DNA of 64,000 nucleotides from NCBI GenBank assembly GCA_021850985.1, contig JAJZJX010000001.1, positions 62,001 to 126,000 of the forward strand, written 5' to 3'. The stretch comes from a bacterium. GTDB taxonomy: Bacteria; SZUA-79; Acidulodesulfobacterales; Acidulodesulfobacteraceae. A program made the position numbers and the translations under genes. Shown one piece after another: positions 16,412 to 26,360 of the stretch (its first letter is position 1; every line of letters begins with the position of its first letter). Below the pieces are notes generated by a model. That model saw only the letters and a program-made list of their open reading frames with translations, had not been told where the DNA came from and made no database searches.

Positions 16412-17434
16412 CTATATAAATTCATCCTTTATATCTCTTTCCAAAAGCTTGATTATGGCGTCGGAAGGCTTCAACCCTTCGTAAAGAATGGAGTAAACCA
16501 CTTCGGTAATGGGCATATAAATATTTTTTTCTTTAGCTATATTATGCACCGATTTTGTAGTTGCTACTCCTTCCGCAACCATCTTCATTCCGTTTAAAAT
16601 TGAATTTATATTTTCCCCTCCGCCTATCCTTAAGCCTACCGTTCTGTTTCTGCTTAAGTCGGAAGCGGCGGTAAGCATTAAATCGCCTATACCGGAAAGT
16701 CCCGTAAAAGTTTGACTATCCGCCCCCATAGCCTCGCCGAATCTCGTCATTTCGACGATGCCTCTGGTAAGAAGAGCCGCCCTTGCATTATTGCCCAGTC
16801 CAAGCCCATCGGAAACTCCGGCGGCAATAGCTATTACGTTTTTAAGCGATCCGCCGAGTTCTACCCCTTTAACGTCGTTTAAAGTATATACTCTAAAGTT
16901 TACCGCATTTTTAAAAAAAATTTTTATTTCGTTTAAAATTTCATCATTTTGCGATGCGATACATACTGCAGTAGGCAGATATCTTGAGACTTCCGCCGCA
17001 AAACTCGGACCGCTTAATACGGCGTATCTTGCAAACATTTTTTCGCCGAACACGCTTTTAAAAACTTCACTCGGCAAATTCATAGACTCGTCTCCAAGCC
17101 CTTTAGCCGTATTTAAAAATATATAGGAACCGAAATCGAATCTATCTTCGTTTTTTTTTATATCTAAAAGGGTATTCTTCAGCGCTTTGGACGGAACGGT
17201 TAAAAATATAATTTTACAATTTTTAAAGACCGTTTCGTAATCGCCGGTCACTGTTATATTTTCGCCCAGCCTGACATCCTTAAGATAATACTCGTTATAT
17301 CTTTTTATTTTTAGTTCTTCGGCAAATTCTTTACTCCTGCATTTTAAATAAATTTCGTCCGCAAATTTTGAAAAATTAACGGCTAAAGCCGTTCCAAAAC
17401 TTCCGGAACCGATAATGCCTACGGTTTTATTCAT
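16412..17434 (-). CDS. gpsA: Glycerol-3-phosphate dehydrogenase [NAD(P)+]
   Basis: A 340-residue GpsA with the N-terminal dinucleotide site [26 protein letters not shown], the catalytic Lys region [17 protein letters not shown] and [17 protein letters not shown] sequence. It reduces dihydroxyacetone phosphate to sn-glycerol-3-phosphate for phospholipid synthesis. The start codon overlaps the gyrA stop by 8 bases (ATGAATAA), so the pair is co-translated. Confidence 0.95.
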   Translation of the reverse strand: MNKTVGIIGSGSFGTALAVNFSKFADEIYLKCRSKEFAEELKIKRYNEYYLKDVRLGENITVTGDYETVFKNCKIIFLTVPSKALKNTLLDIKKNEDRFDFGSYIFLNTAKGLGDESMNLPSEVFKSVFGEKMFARYAVLSGPSFAAEVSRYLPTAVCIASQNDEILNEIKIFFKNAVNFRVYTLNDVKGVELGGSLKNVIAIAAGVSDGLGLGNNARAALLTRGIVEMTRFGEAMGADSQTFTGLSGIGDLMLTAASDLSRNRTVGLRIGGGENINSILNGMKMVAEGVATTKSVHNIAKEKNIYMPITEVVYSILYEGLKPSDAIIKLLERDIKDEFI

Positions 17435-19859
17435 AATCTTCCGTCATATCGTTTGACGATATTACAGCGCTGACGACTCTTTCGGTTTCGTCTAAATTTA
17501 CCAATTTAACGCCCATAGTATTTCTTCCTATACTTCTTAAATTGGACTCGTTAATCCTTATAATTTTACCGTTGGAGGTTATCAATATTATATCGTTGTC
17601 TCCTGAAGCTTTAAGGACGGATACCACGAATCCGTTTCTTGCTCCGGTTTTAACGGCTATTATTCCTTTGCCGCCCCTGCTCTGTTTCCTGAATTCGGTC
17701 ATGATAGTTTTTTTACCGTAACCTTTTTCGGTAATAGAGACAAGATAATCGTTTTCCGAAGAAAGCACGTCCATAGACACTACCTCGTCGTTTTTTGAAA
17801 GCGCTATGCCTCTTACTCCCATAGCTCCTCTCCCAAGCGTTCTAAAATTATCCACATCTGCGCAAAGGGATTTTCCGTTTTTCGTGGCGATTACGACAAG
17901 CTGGTTTTTTAAAGCATTGTCCACTATCCGCGTGCTTATAACTTCGTCGCCTTCTTTAAGTTTTATAGCAATTAAACCGTTTTTTCTTATATTTGAAAAT
18001 TTATCCAAAGACGTTTTTATTATCTGCCCTTTTTTAGTAGCAATAAAGATAGAATAATTAACGTCGAAACTTTTAATCGGAAGCACGGACGAAACAGTTT
18101 CTTTTTCTTTTAAGTTTAAAAGATTTACTATCGGTTTGCCTTTTGAAGTCTTAAGAGTTTCCGGTATAGAGTAAACGTTTAATTTATAAGCGTTCCCAAA
18201 GTTGGAAATAAAAAGAATATTATCATGCGTATTTGCGCAAAAAGAGCTTGCCACGAAATCTTCCTCTTTCGATTTTATGCCGGTTTGTCCTTTGCCTCCC
18301 CTGTTTTGCGCTTTAAACGTCGAAAGCTTGGTTCTTTTAATGTAGCCGTTTTCGGTCATCATAACTATCATTGCTTCATTTGGAATTAGGTCTATAAGTT
18401 CGGTTTCATTTTCTTCAGGCACAATCTCCGTCTTTCTTGCATCGCCGAACTTTTCCCTTATAATCTTTAGCTCTTCTTTTATGACGTCTTTTATAAGTTT
18501 TTCGCTGGCAAGCAGTTCCCTTAATTTTTTTACTTTATCCAATATTTCTTCATATTCTTTAATTATATGTTCGCGTTCAAGGTTGGTGATTTTCTCCAAT
18601 TTTAAGTCAAGTACCGCTTTGGCCTGAATTTCTGAAAAGCTGTATTTCTGCATAAGGCGTTCTTTGGCGGCGGAAGGAGACTCCGAAGTTTTAATGAGTT
18701 CAATAACTTCATCTATGTTTTGCGCTACTATTTTAAAGGCCTCTAAAATATGAAGACGTGCTTCTGCTTTTTTTAGTTCAAATATCGTTCTTTTAGTTAC
18801 GACTTCTTTTCTGAAATCTACGAAAAGAGCCAGCATGTCCTTTATGTTTAAAATTTTAGGCTGGTTATTTACTATCGCAAGGAAAATTACTCCGAAAGTC
18901 TCTTCAAGCTGAGTGTGTTTAAACAGATTATTCATAACGACGGTTTCGTTTGCATCTCGTTTCAGCTCTATAACTACCCTCATGCCTTCCCTGTCCGATT
19001 CGTCTCGTAGGTCGGATATTCCTTCTATCTTTTTTTCCTTTACGAGTTCCGCTATGCGCTCAAGTATTTTAGACTTGTTAACCTGATAAGGTATCTCGGT
19101 AATAATTATTTTTGCTTTTTCGAAATGATGTTTTGCCCTTACTTTAACGAGTCCTCTTCCGGTGTTAAAATAATTATTTATTCCGGAGTAACCGTAAATA
19201 ATGCCTCCGGTAGGAAAATCCGGCCCTTTAATTATCTGCATAATTTCGTCTATAGCGCATTCCGGATTATCTATATAATAAAGAACGGCATCCACGGCTT
19301 CCGTAAGATTATGCGGAGGTATATTTGAAGACATGCCGACAGCTATGCCCGACGAACCGTTAACTAAAAGATTAGGGAATTTAGCCGGTAAAACCGCCGG
19401 TTCCTGCAAAGAACCGTCATAGTTAGGAGTAAAATCTACGGTTTCAAAATCTATATCGTCTAACAGAAAAGACGAAAGTTTAGTCATCCTAATTTCGGTA
19501 TATCTCATAGCCGCAGGCGGGTCGCCGTCTATAGAGCCGAAGTTTCCCTGTCCGTCGACTAAAGGATATCTTAAAGAAAAATCCTGCGCCATCCTGACGG
19601 CAGCATCATAAACCGCCGAATCGCCGTGAGGATGATATTTACCTATAACGTCTCCGACGATTCTTGCGGATTTTTTATACGGCTTGTTAAAATCGTTGCC
19701 AATTTCGTTCATAGCAAAAAGAATTCTTCTGTGAACAGGCTTTAATCCGTCTTTTACTTCGGGAAGCGCCCTGCCTATAATAACGCTCATCGCGTAGTCT
19801 AAGTAGGACTGCCTCATCTCGTCTTCAATGTTAATGTTGATAATGCTTGTCTGCTCCAA
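17427..19859 (-). CDS. gyrA: DNA gyrase subunit A
   Basis: An 810-residue GyrA. Catalytic Tyr120 lies in [10 protein letters not shown]. The quinolone-resistance region keeps the sensitive-type residues S81 and D85 ([12 protein letters not shown]). The C-terminal beta-pinwheel carries a GyrA box written QNRGGKG, one change from the usual Q(R/K)RGG(R/K)G, which supports gyrase rather than topoisomerase IV. With GyrB (not in the window) it introduces negative supercoils. Usual length for the family. Confidence 0.97.
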   Translation of the reverse strand: MEQTSIININIEDEMRQSYLDYAMSVIIGRALPEVKDGLKPVHRRILFAMNEIGNDFNKPYKKSARIVGDVIGKYHPHGDSAVYDAAVRMAQDFSLRYPLVDGQGNFGSIDGDPPAAMRYTEIRMTKLSSFLLDDIDFETVDFTPNYDGSLQEPAVLPAKFPNLLVNGSSGIAVGMSSNIPPHNLTEAVDAVLYYIDNPECAIDEIMQIIKGPDFPTGGIIYGYSGINNYFNTGRGLVKVRAKHHFEKAKIIITEIPYQVNKSKILERIAELVKEKKIEGISDLRDESDREGMRVVIELKRDANETVVMNNLFKHTQLEETFGVIFLAIVNNQPKILNIKDMLALFVDFRKEVVTKRTIFELKKAEARLHILEAFKIVAQNIDEVIELIKTSESPSAAKERLMQKYSFSEIQAKAVLDLKLEKITNLEREHIIKEYEEILDKVKKLRELLASEKLIKDVIKEELKIIREKFGDARKTEIVPEENETELIDLIPNEAMIVMMTENGYIKRTKLSTFKAQNRGGKGQTGIKSKEEDFVASSFCANTHDNILFISNFGNAYKLNVYSIPETLKTSKGKPIVNLLNLKEKETVSSVLPIKSFDVNYSIFIATKKGQIIKTSLDKFSNIRKNGLIAIKLKEGDEVISTRIVDNALKNQLVVIATKNGKSLCADVDNFRTLGRGAMGVRGIALSKNDEVVSMDVLSSENDYLVSITEKGYGKKTIMTEFRKQSRGGKGIIAVKTGARNGFVVSVLKASGDNDIILITSNGKIIRINESNLRSIGRNTMGVKLVNLDETERVVSAVISSNDMTEDYE

Positions 19860-19891
19860 AATTTTTCTCCTTTGTATTTTTTATTTTAAAT

Positions 19892-19956
19892 ACGGGGGAC
19901 AGAATTCAATTCTGTCCCCCGTCACAACTCGGAAAGGACAGAATTCAATTCTGTCC
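19892..19956. repeat. Two family B palindromes in tandem
   Basis: A perfect palindrome with 15-bp arms, ACGGGGGACAGAATT-C-complement (19892-19922), followed by a shorter one, GGACAGAATTCAATTCTGTCC (19936-19956), each followed by CCGTCACAA. They fill the moaA-gyrA gap and could form hairpins in the moaA transcript. Confidence 0.8.
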
Positions 19957-19991
19957 CCGTCACAAATTGAATAAGCAAAATTGCCGATTAA

Positions 19992-21044
19992 TTATCCTCC
20001 GATTGCATTCATAAAATCGTTTGCCAAGGACATATCTTCTTTTTTTTCAGCTTTTTCGTTAAAGTTATGCTTAAAATGTTTTAATTTAACAATATTAGAA
20101 ATTTTTTCGAAAACAATCTCGTCTTCGCTTTCCTTTAAAATATCTTTAATATTGTACTCATTGTCGTAAAAAAGACATAGCCTGAGATTTCCGGAGGCCG
20201 TCAGCCTTAGCCTGTTGCAGTCGCCGCAAAAATGCTCCGACATAGGGCTTATAAAACCTATAGCCGCATCATTATCGTCGAAACCGAACATTCTGCTAAC
20301 GCCGTCGTAAACGCTTAATTTCTTTTCGTAAACATTTTCGTCCGATACGTTATTATATTTTATTTTCGATTGTTTAGGCTTAAAATCATAAAACTCTAAT
20401 TTTATTTTTTCTTCTATTTCTTTAGAAGACAAGGCATCCGCTATGTTTCCTCCGATCGGCATATATTCTATGAATCTTAAATTAAGTTCAAATTTCCGTG
20501 CAAAATTTACGAAATCTATAATTTCGCCGTCATTGATTCCTCTTATTAAAACCGTATTGATTTTAACCGGATTATAACCTATTTTTTTTGCAAGCTCTAT
20601 GTTTTTTAAAACTGTTTCAAGACTCCCCGTTCTTGTAATCCTTTTAAATTTTTCTTTATTTAAAGAATCTAAACTTATGTTGATTCTTTTTAATCCTGCA
20701 TCGAATAGATTTTGGGCATATTTATCTAATAGAATTCCGTTAGTAGTCATAGAAATATCGTTTATATCTTTTATTTCCGAAAGTTTTTGCACAAATCCGG
20801 TTAAGCCTTTTCTTGCCAAAGGTTCCCCTCCTGTAATCCTGACTTTGTTTACGCCGTGCCTTGAAAGAATGCGCGCTAACCTTAAGATATCTTCATATGA
20901 AATAATATCTTCGTGATTCATAAGGGAAACGCCGGATTCCGGCATGCAGTAAACGCATCTTAAATTACACCTGTCGGTAACGCTTATTCTGAGATAAGTT
21001 AACCTTCTGCCGTATCCGTCAACTAAATTATTCAATTTATCCAT
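19992..21044 (-). CDS. moaA: GTP 3',8-cyclase, molybdenum cofactor synthesis
   Basis: A 350-residue radical SAM enzyme with both MoaA clusters: N-terminal C26, C30 and C33 (CNLRCVYC), and C-terminal C273, C276 and C290 (CGDCNRLRL then LRLCL). RITGGEP follows the first cluster, and the protein ends in the conserved double glycine (AIGG) that acts in catalysis. It converts GTP to 3',8-cyclo-GTP, the first step of molybdopterin synthesis. A possible user in the window is the sulfite-oxidase-like protein at 50.3 kb. No Moco riboswitch fits the 39 bases upstream. Confidence 0.95.
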   Translation of the reverse strand: MDKLNNLVDGYGRRLTYLRISVTDRCNLRCVYCMPESGVSLMNHEDIISYEDILRLARILSRHGVNKVRITGGEPLARKGLTGFVQKLSEIKDINDISMTTNGILLDKYAQNLFDAGLKRINISLDSLNKEKFKRITRTGSLETVLKNIELAKKIGYNPVKINTVLIRGINDGEIIDFVNFARKFELNLRFIEYMPIGGNIADALSSKEIEEKIKLEFYDFKPKQSKIKYNNVSDENVYEKKLSVYDGVSRMFGFDDNDAAIGFISPMSEHFCGDCNRLRLTASGNLRLCLFYDNEYNIKDILKESEDEIVFEKISNIVKLKHFKHNFNEKAEKKEDMSLANDFMNAIGG

Positions 21045-21083
21045 TATATGCTTTAATATGCTTTATAAAATTTTCCGCACTAA

Positions 21084-23471
21084 TTAAAATAAGCCAAAAA
21101 ACGACTGCGGGTTTTTAATCTTTTTCTTCTTCACGGTTTCAGTAGGTTCGGTGCCTTTAATATAGGGCATCAGTACAGGATCTTTATAGCTTGAATCCGC
21201 TATTAAACCGGTATGCGGATTAATTTCCGCAAAAACTATTCCTTTAGGTATAGAAAATGCATGAGGCGGATAAATAAGAAGCGCCTTAGACATATAAGCA
21301 TTCCATATCGGCGCTGCGGTTATAGCCCCTACCATAAACCTGCCCATAGAGTGAAAATCGTCCAAACCGGTCCAAACGCCTGTAACTAATGAAGAAGTGT
21401 ATCCCATAAATACGCCGTCCCTATACTGGCTTGAAGAGCCGGTCTTGCCTGCTACGTAAGGCGTAATTTTTCTGATATTAGAAATGGTAACTCCGGTTCC
21501 GTTAGTTATAACCCTTTCCAACATATTAGTCAGCACATAGGCTACCTGGGGAGACAAAACTTGTTTGCATTTCGGTTTGTAACGATAAAGCTCTTTTCCG
21601 CCCGGAGTCAATATTCTAATTATAAAAACCGGCTTACATTCTTTGCCTCCGTTTGCGAACGACGTATAAGCATCCGTTAAGTCTATCAGGCGGACGCTTG
21701 AAGAGCCGAGAGCCATAGTTAAGTTTCTAACTACGTGATGAATGCCCATTTCGTTTGCAAGATGCGCAACCTTGTCTATTCCTACTTTTTTAAGGAGTTT
21801 GACCGCCACCACGTCTATGGAATGGGCAAGCCCTATAAGAAGCGTAGTCGGACCTGTAAATCTTCTTGAAAAATTGTGCGGTTTATAATATTTTCCGGGC
21901 ACACCGGTAGGATATATTACAGGCGTATTATTGATAATAGATGAAGGGGTATAACCTTCGGTAAGGGCTTCGGAATAAACTATAGGCTTAAAAGCGGAAC
22001 CGGTCTGCCTTTTGGCGTAAAGCGCCCTGTTAAACTGGGTCTGACGAAAGCTTATTCCGCCGACCATTGCCCGCACAAAACCGTTTTTAGGATCTAATGA
22101 AATTAAAGCTCCCTCTATAACGTCTTTTTCTTCTAAAGAAAAAACCGGTATATGACTTTTGTTCCAGCCGTCAAATTTGACGAGTATTTCATAACCGGGT
22201 TTTAAAGCCTGATTAACGTTATTAATAGTTCTGTATGCAAAATATACATAGCGTTGAAAGTGAGAAGCCCATCTCATATTGGAAACGGGAAGTATTCCTT
22301 TAAATTTTCCTACCGCTACATAGGCAGCTTGGCCGTTTTTGGAAATTGAAGTAACGAAACCTTTATATAAACCGCCTTCATATAAATAATCGATCCTGTT
22401 TTTTGCGTCTTTTATTTTACTAAGCATTTCGCCGTAAGAATACTTATGCAAAGGTCCAGTGTAACCGTATTCGTGGGAAAGCTTAGTTAAACCGGCTTTA
22501 ACTGCTTTATCCGCATACATCTGCGCTCTTGCGCTTAACGCAGCGTATATTTTTAAACCGCCTTCTTTATAAACCGCCTTGCCGTATTTACTTATAACTT
22601 GCTGCTTGATAAAGGCAAGATAATAAGGCGCTACGCCGTAATATTTAAAAAAATTCCTAAAAACAAGCTTTGTTTTATATGCCTTTTCAGCCTGAGCTTT
22701 CGTTATAAATCCGTCGTTTGCCATCTGAAACAGAACATATTTCTGCCTTCTTTTCGCATCTTTATAATGAATATACGGATCTAAAAAAGACGGGGCCTGC
22801 GGCAATCCGCCGAGCATAGCGGCTTCCGGAAGAGTAAGTTTCCATACGGGCACCCCGAAATATGTCAGCGAAGCCGCCTGTATTCCATATGCATTATTGC
22901 CGAGATAAATTTGATTAAGATAAATATTTAATATTTGATTTTTAGATAAATTATCGGCAACCCTGTATGCTAAAATAGCCTCTCTGAGTTTCCAAATATA
23001 AGTTCTTTGATAAGGCAGCAAAATAGTTTTTGCTACCTGCTGGGTTATAGTAGAGCCGCCCTCTACTATATGCCCCTCAAAAAGATTGACGAAAAAAGCC
23101 CTTGCTATTGCTTTATAATCAAGCGGACCCTGATTATAAAAATTTTTATCTTCCGCCGCTAAAAAAGCCTCCCTTACCTGCAAAGGAATTTCGGAAAAAG
23201 GTACTACCTCTCTATTGACGGAACCAAGATAGCCTACCAATTTTCCGCTTGAAGAATATACGTAATTGACTTCCTGCGGATGATAGTCTTTTAAATTAGT
23301 AATACTGGGCACCGTAGAGGCAAGAAGAAAATATAGCACGGTAAGAGTAATTACCGGAGCAAAAATTATTATCAGTATAGCCGAAATAATTATCTTAGTT
23401 AATTTTTTTTTCTTGGTTTTTGGTTTGCCGGAATTACTTTCTTTCGTTTTTTTATCGTCTTTAGTTTTCAT
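21084..23471 (-). CDS. mrcA: Class A penicillin-binding protein (PBP1A type)
   Basis: A 795-residue bifunctional peptidoglycan synthase. After a basic cytoplasmic tail comes one membrane helix (about 25-51). The GT51 glycosyltransferase domain shows EDKNFY (E107) and EGGSTITQQ (E137). The transpeptidase domain has S492-x-x-K495 (GSAFKP) and K676-T-G-S. The middle motif, normally SxN, reads S551-I-D553, an unusual Asn-to-Asp change in the active site. It acts in the periplasm, polymerising and cross-linking peptidoglycan. It lies 39 bases upstream of moaA. Confidence 0.93.
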   Translation of the reverse strand: MKTKDDKKTKESNSGKPKTKKKKLTKIIISAILIIIFAPVITLTVLYFLLASTVPSITNLKDYHPQEVNYVYSSSGKLVGYLGSVNREVVPFSEIPLQVREAFLAAEDKNFYNQGPLDYKAIARAFFVNLFEGHIVEGGSTITQQVAKTILLPYQRTYIWKLREAILAYRVADNLSKNQILNIYLNQIYLGNNAYGIQAASLTYFGVPVWKLTLPEAAMLGGLPQAPSFLDPYIHYKDAKRRQKYVLFQMANDGFITKAQAEKAYKTKLVFRNFFKYYGVAPYYLAFIKQQVISKYGKAVYKEGGLKIYAALSARAQMYADKAVKAGLTKLSHEYGYTGPLHKYSYGEMLSKIKDAKNRIDYLYEGGLYKGFVTSISKNGQAAYVAVGKFKGILPVSNMRWASHFQRYVYFAYRTINNVNQALKPGYEILVKFDGWNKSHIPVFSLEEKDVIEGALISLDPKNGFVRAMVGGISFRQTQFNRALYAKRQTGSAFKPIVYSEALTEGYTPSSIINNTPVIYPTGVPGKYYKPHNFSRRFTGPTTLLIGLAHSIDVVAVKLLKKVGIDKVAHLANEMGIHHVVRNLTMALGSSSVRLIDLTDAYTSFANGGKECKPVFIIRILTPGGKELYRYKPKCKQVLSPQVAYVLTNMLERVITNGTGVTISNIRKITPYVAGKTGSSSQYRDGVFMGYTSSLVTGVWTGLDDFHSMGRFMVGAITAAPIWNAYMSKALLIYPPHAFSIPKGIVFAEINPHTGLIADSSYKDPVLMPYIKGTEPTETVKKKKIKNPQSFFGLF

Positions 23472-23584
23472 AAAATATTTTATAAATTTATTTAATTCCG
23501 CAATAAATTTACGGACATTTTTATATTATACAATATTAATTTTAAGTTTGAAAGTTTGAAACTAATTTCCTTGAAATGCTTTTA

Positions 23585-25132
23585 TCATTCAAGGGTAATA
23601 GAGGAGGAACCGTCTTTCTCTTTTGCGCTTTTTGAACCCTTAAGCAGGAAAATAACGGGTATAGACACGGCAAAACATACCGCCATAAATATAAAAGCTA
23701 AATTAAACGCGATCATCGTTGATTGCTGCGTAACCATACCGTTAATTAAGGCAAGAACTTTTTTGACGGGAGGGTAAAATGCGGTGGAATGAGTAATTTG
23801 CGCCGCTCTCCTTAAAGATAACATAGTCTGCGTATTATCGCTTACGTTTTGAGCAAGAACGGAATGCGCCATCTGGGTATTGTTATCTATCATGGTAGCA
23901 AGTATAGCGATGCCTATCGAACCGGCAACCTGCCTTATCAAATTAAACAAACCGGCGCCGTCTATTTTATATTTATTTTCAAGCGTAATTAAGGATGACG
24001 TCATAAGGGAGACTATAATCAATCCAAAGCCCAAACCTTGAGTAAACTGAGGCCAAAAAACGTCCCAAAATCCCATATTAAGACTCATTGAGCCTATCTG
24101 AACAGAAGATATAATGGATAAAATAAACCCTATAAAAACTAAAATTTTCGGACCTACTTTATTAAACAGCCTTCCGGTAAGCGGCATGCTTATAACCATA
24201 GCAAGACCCCTCGACATTATCGCAATACCCGCATCGTATGCCGAATAACCCATTATTTTCTGTAAAAACATCGGCAAAAGAAACAGGCTTCCGAATATCC
24301 CGAGGCTGAATACCATGGAAAGAAAAGAGTTTGCAGACAAATTTATATCTTTTAAAACTTTAATATTGACTGCAGGATTTTCCACTATAAGTTCCGTTAT
24401 AACGAAAAGTATAGAAGCAACTACGGATATAATAGTTAAATTCACTATATAGCTTGAAGAAAACCAGTTTTTATACTGTCCGTCCGTTAAAACAATCTGC
24501 ATTGCCCCAAGTCCTACGGTTAAAAAAAATATGCCGAGCCAATCTACGTTTCCTTTTATCCTCTTCATTAAAGGATGATCTTCTATTATTAAATAAATAA
24601 GTATAAGGTTTAAAAGTCCTATAGGAAGATTAACGTAAAATACCCACGGCCAAGAATAGTTCGTTACTATCCAGCCGCCGATATAAGGACCGATTGCAGG
24701 ACCTAAAACTATCGCAAGACTGAATATCGCCATAGCCTTTCCCTGCTCCTTTTTTTCAAAATTTTCGGCAAGATAGGTTTGCGACAGAGGTATAAGCGCC
24801 CCGCCTCCTACGCCCTGAAGCAGGCGAAAAAGGATTATGGAGTCTAAATTCCAGGAAAGTCCGCACAATGCGGAACTAACGGTAAACAAAAAAACGGACG
24901 ATAAATAGTAATTTTTTCTGCCGAAACGAGAACTGAAAAAACTTACCAAAGGCATTAAAATAACGCCCGAAAGCATATAGCCGGTTACAACCCACGTAAC
25001 CTGCTCTATAGAGGCATCCATCGCGCCCTGTATGTAAGGCAGCGCGACGTTTACTACGCTCATATCCATACTGTAAAGCGTAGTGCTTGGTATAACGGCT
25101 AAAACTATCAGCCATTTATTTTTTAAGTCCAT
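23585..25132 (-). CDS. emrB: EmrB/QacA-family (DHA2) multidrug efflux transporter
   Basis: A 515-residue major-facilitator protein with about 14 predicted helices. It has SMDMSVVNVALPYI in helix 1 and the motif C-like stretch VLGPAIGPYIGGWI in helix 5, both typical of DHA2 proton-coupled exporters. With the HlyD-type adaptor and TolC encoded immediately upstream it should form a tripartite pump from the cytoplasm to outside. The substrate is not readable from sequence; the ArsR-type regulator at the head of the cluster hints at toxic metals or metalloid compounds. Confidence 0.9.
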   Translation of the reverse strand: MDLKNKWLIVLAVIPSTTLYSMDMSVVNVALPYIQGAMDASIEQVTWVVTGYMLSGVILMPLVSFFSSRFGRKNYYLSSVFLFTVSSALCGLSWNLDSIILFRLLQGVGGGALIPLSQTYLAENFEKKEQGKAMAIFSLAIVLGPAIGPYIGGWIVTNYSWPWVFYVNLPIGLLNLILIYLIIEDHPLMKRIKGNVDWLGIFFLTVGLGAMQIVLTDGQYKNWFSSSYIVNLTIISVVASILFVITELIVENPAVNIKVLKDINLSANSFLSMVFSLGIFGSLFLLPMFLQKIMGYSAYDAGIAIMSRGLAMVISMPLTGRLFNKVGPKILVFIGFILSIISSVQIGSMSLNMGFWDVFWPQFTQGLGFGLIIVSLMTSSLITLENKYKIDGAGLFNLIRQVAGSIGIAILATMIDNNTQMAHSVLAQNVSDNTQTMLSLRRAAQITHSTAFYPPVKKVLALINGMVTQQSTMIAFNLAFIFMAVCFAVSIPVIFLLKGSKSAKEKDGSSSITLE

Positions 25133-25221
25133 GATATTTAACGATATTAATATTTATGTTAATTGACTGTTTCGTATGCGGAAAATAAAATCTGACGCCT
25201 TTTCCTTTTTAAGTCCATGAT
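25120..25221. repeat. Half family A element bracketed by a 16-bp direct repeat
   Basis: TTTTTAAGTCCATGAT at 25120-25135, which contains the emrB start, is repeated exactly at 25206-25221. Between them lies the right half of a family A element (about 25158-25205: TATGCGGAAAATAAAATCTGACGCCTTTTCC, given here only as its end, CTGACGCCTTTTCC). The left arm is missing. Confidence 0.75.
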
Positions 25222-25229
25222 TATTTATT

Positions 25230-26360
25230 TTATTTTTCTATTTTTACGAACGGTTCTACGGATAGACCCGGATACAGAGGCGTCTTAGAGTAAAACTCCT
25301 TATTTAAATTAATTTTCACCGGAACCCTCTGTACGACTTTTATATAGTTTCCAGTCGCATTTTCCGGCGGAAGAAGACTGAAAACCGAACCCGTTCCCGA
25401 TTGAAAACTTGAAACCGTTCCGTGAAAAGTAACGCCCGGATATGCATCGACGGTTATAATAACCGGCGCGCCTATTTTTATATTATCTACGTCCGACTCT
25501 TTAAAATTAGCCACTATCCAAACTTTACGAAGATTTACTACATTAAGGTAAGGAATACCGGGCATAACGTAACTTCCTACGTTTACGTTCTTTTTAGTCA
25601 CGTATCCGTTGCAGGGAGCATAAACTACTGTTCTGTGAAGATTAATTTTTGCTATTTCATATGCGGCGCGCGCCGTTTTAGCATAAAACGCTCTTGATTT
25701 CAAAGCCGTTCTTAATTCTGCTATGCTTGCGGCTATCTGGGTAAGATTTGCTCTGTCTGCGCCCACTTTCGCAGCAGCCATTCTGTATTTTGTAGCCATT
25801 TCGTCAAACATAAGCTTTGAAGCAGCTTTTCCTTCATAAAGATTTTTATATCTTATATAATTTTGACGGTCCAATTTTTCTAAAGCCTCGTCGGCTTTAA
25901 GCTGATATGTCGCTTTTGCTAAAGCGCTGTTCTGGACTAAAATAGACATATATATCTGCTTAATCTGCTTTTTACTGCCTTTAAAACCGGCAAGCGCCCT
26001 GTTTACGTCCTGAATATAATCGGACTGGTCTATTTTAAAGAGCGGCTGTCCTTTTTTTACGAACTGGTTTTCTTTTATATATACTTTTACGACTTTACCC
26101 TTAACCTGAGGAGCAACAGGCACTATAGCGCTGCTTCCGTCAACGAAAGCATCGCTTGTCGTAACGTGGGAAAATGAAAATTCTATATTATGCAGTTCAA
26201 AAATCGTGCCGATAACTAAAACTGCGATTATTGCAATTAAAACGTATTTCTTTTTTATTCTGCTTTTTTTGCCGTTTCCGTTTCCGCCGGTTTTTTTATC
26301 GGCGGCGGTTTTATCTGCGATATCAATACTTACGGCGTTTTCATTCATTTTATTCTCCAT
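25230..26360 (-). CDS. emrA: EmrA/HlyD-family membrane fusion protein
   Basis: A 376-residue periplasmic adaptor. A Lys-rich cytoplasmic end is followed by one membrane helix (about 37-55), then the biotinyl-lipoyl half motif (VAPQVKGKVVKVYIKENQFV), a helical hairpin (about 110-215) and the returning lipoyl and beta-barrel domains (YAPCNGYVTKKNVNVGSYV). It bridges EmrB and TolC. The start overlaps the tolC end by 11 bases. Confidence 0.92.
   Translation of the reverse strand: MENKMNENAVSIDIADKTAADKKTGGNGNGKKSRIKKKYVLIAIIAVLVIGTIFELHNIEFSFSHVTTSDAFVDGSSAIVPVAPQVKGKVVKVYIKENQFVKKGQPLFKIDQSDYIQDVNRALAGFKGSKKQIKQIYMSILVQNSALAKATYQLKADEALEKLDRQNYIRYKNLYEGKAASKLMFDEMATKYRMAAAKVGADRANLTQIAASIAELRTALKSRAFYAKTARAAYEIAKINLHRTVVYAPCNGYVTKKNVNVGSYVMPGIPYLNVVNLRKVWIVANFKESDVDNIKIGAPVIITVDAYPGVTFHGTVSSFQSGTGSVFSLLPPENATGNYIKVVQRVPVKINLNKEFYSKTPLYPGLSVEPFVKIEK

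Noticed and set aside
21045..21083. Molybdenum cofactor riboswitch before moaA
   Set aside because: Only 39 bases lie between the PBP gene and moaA; the aptamer does not fit.
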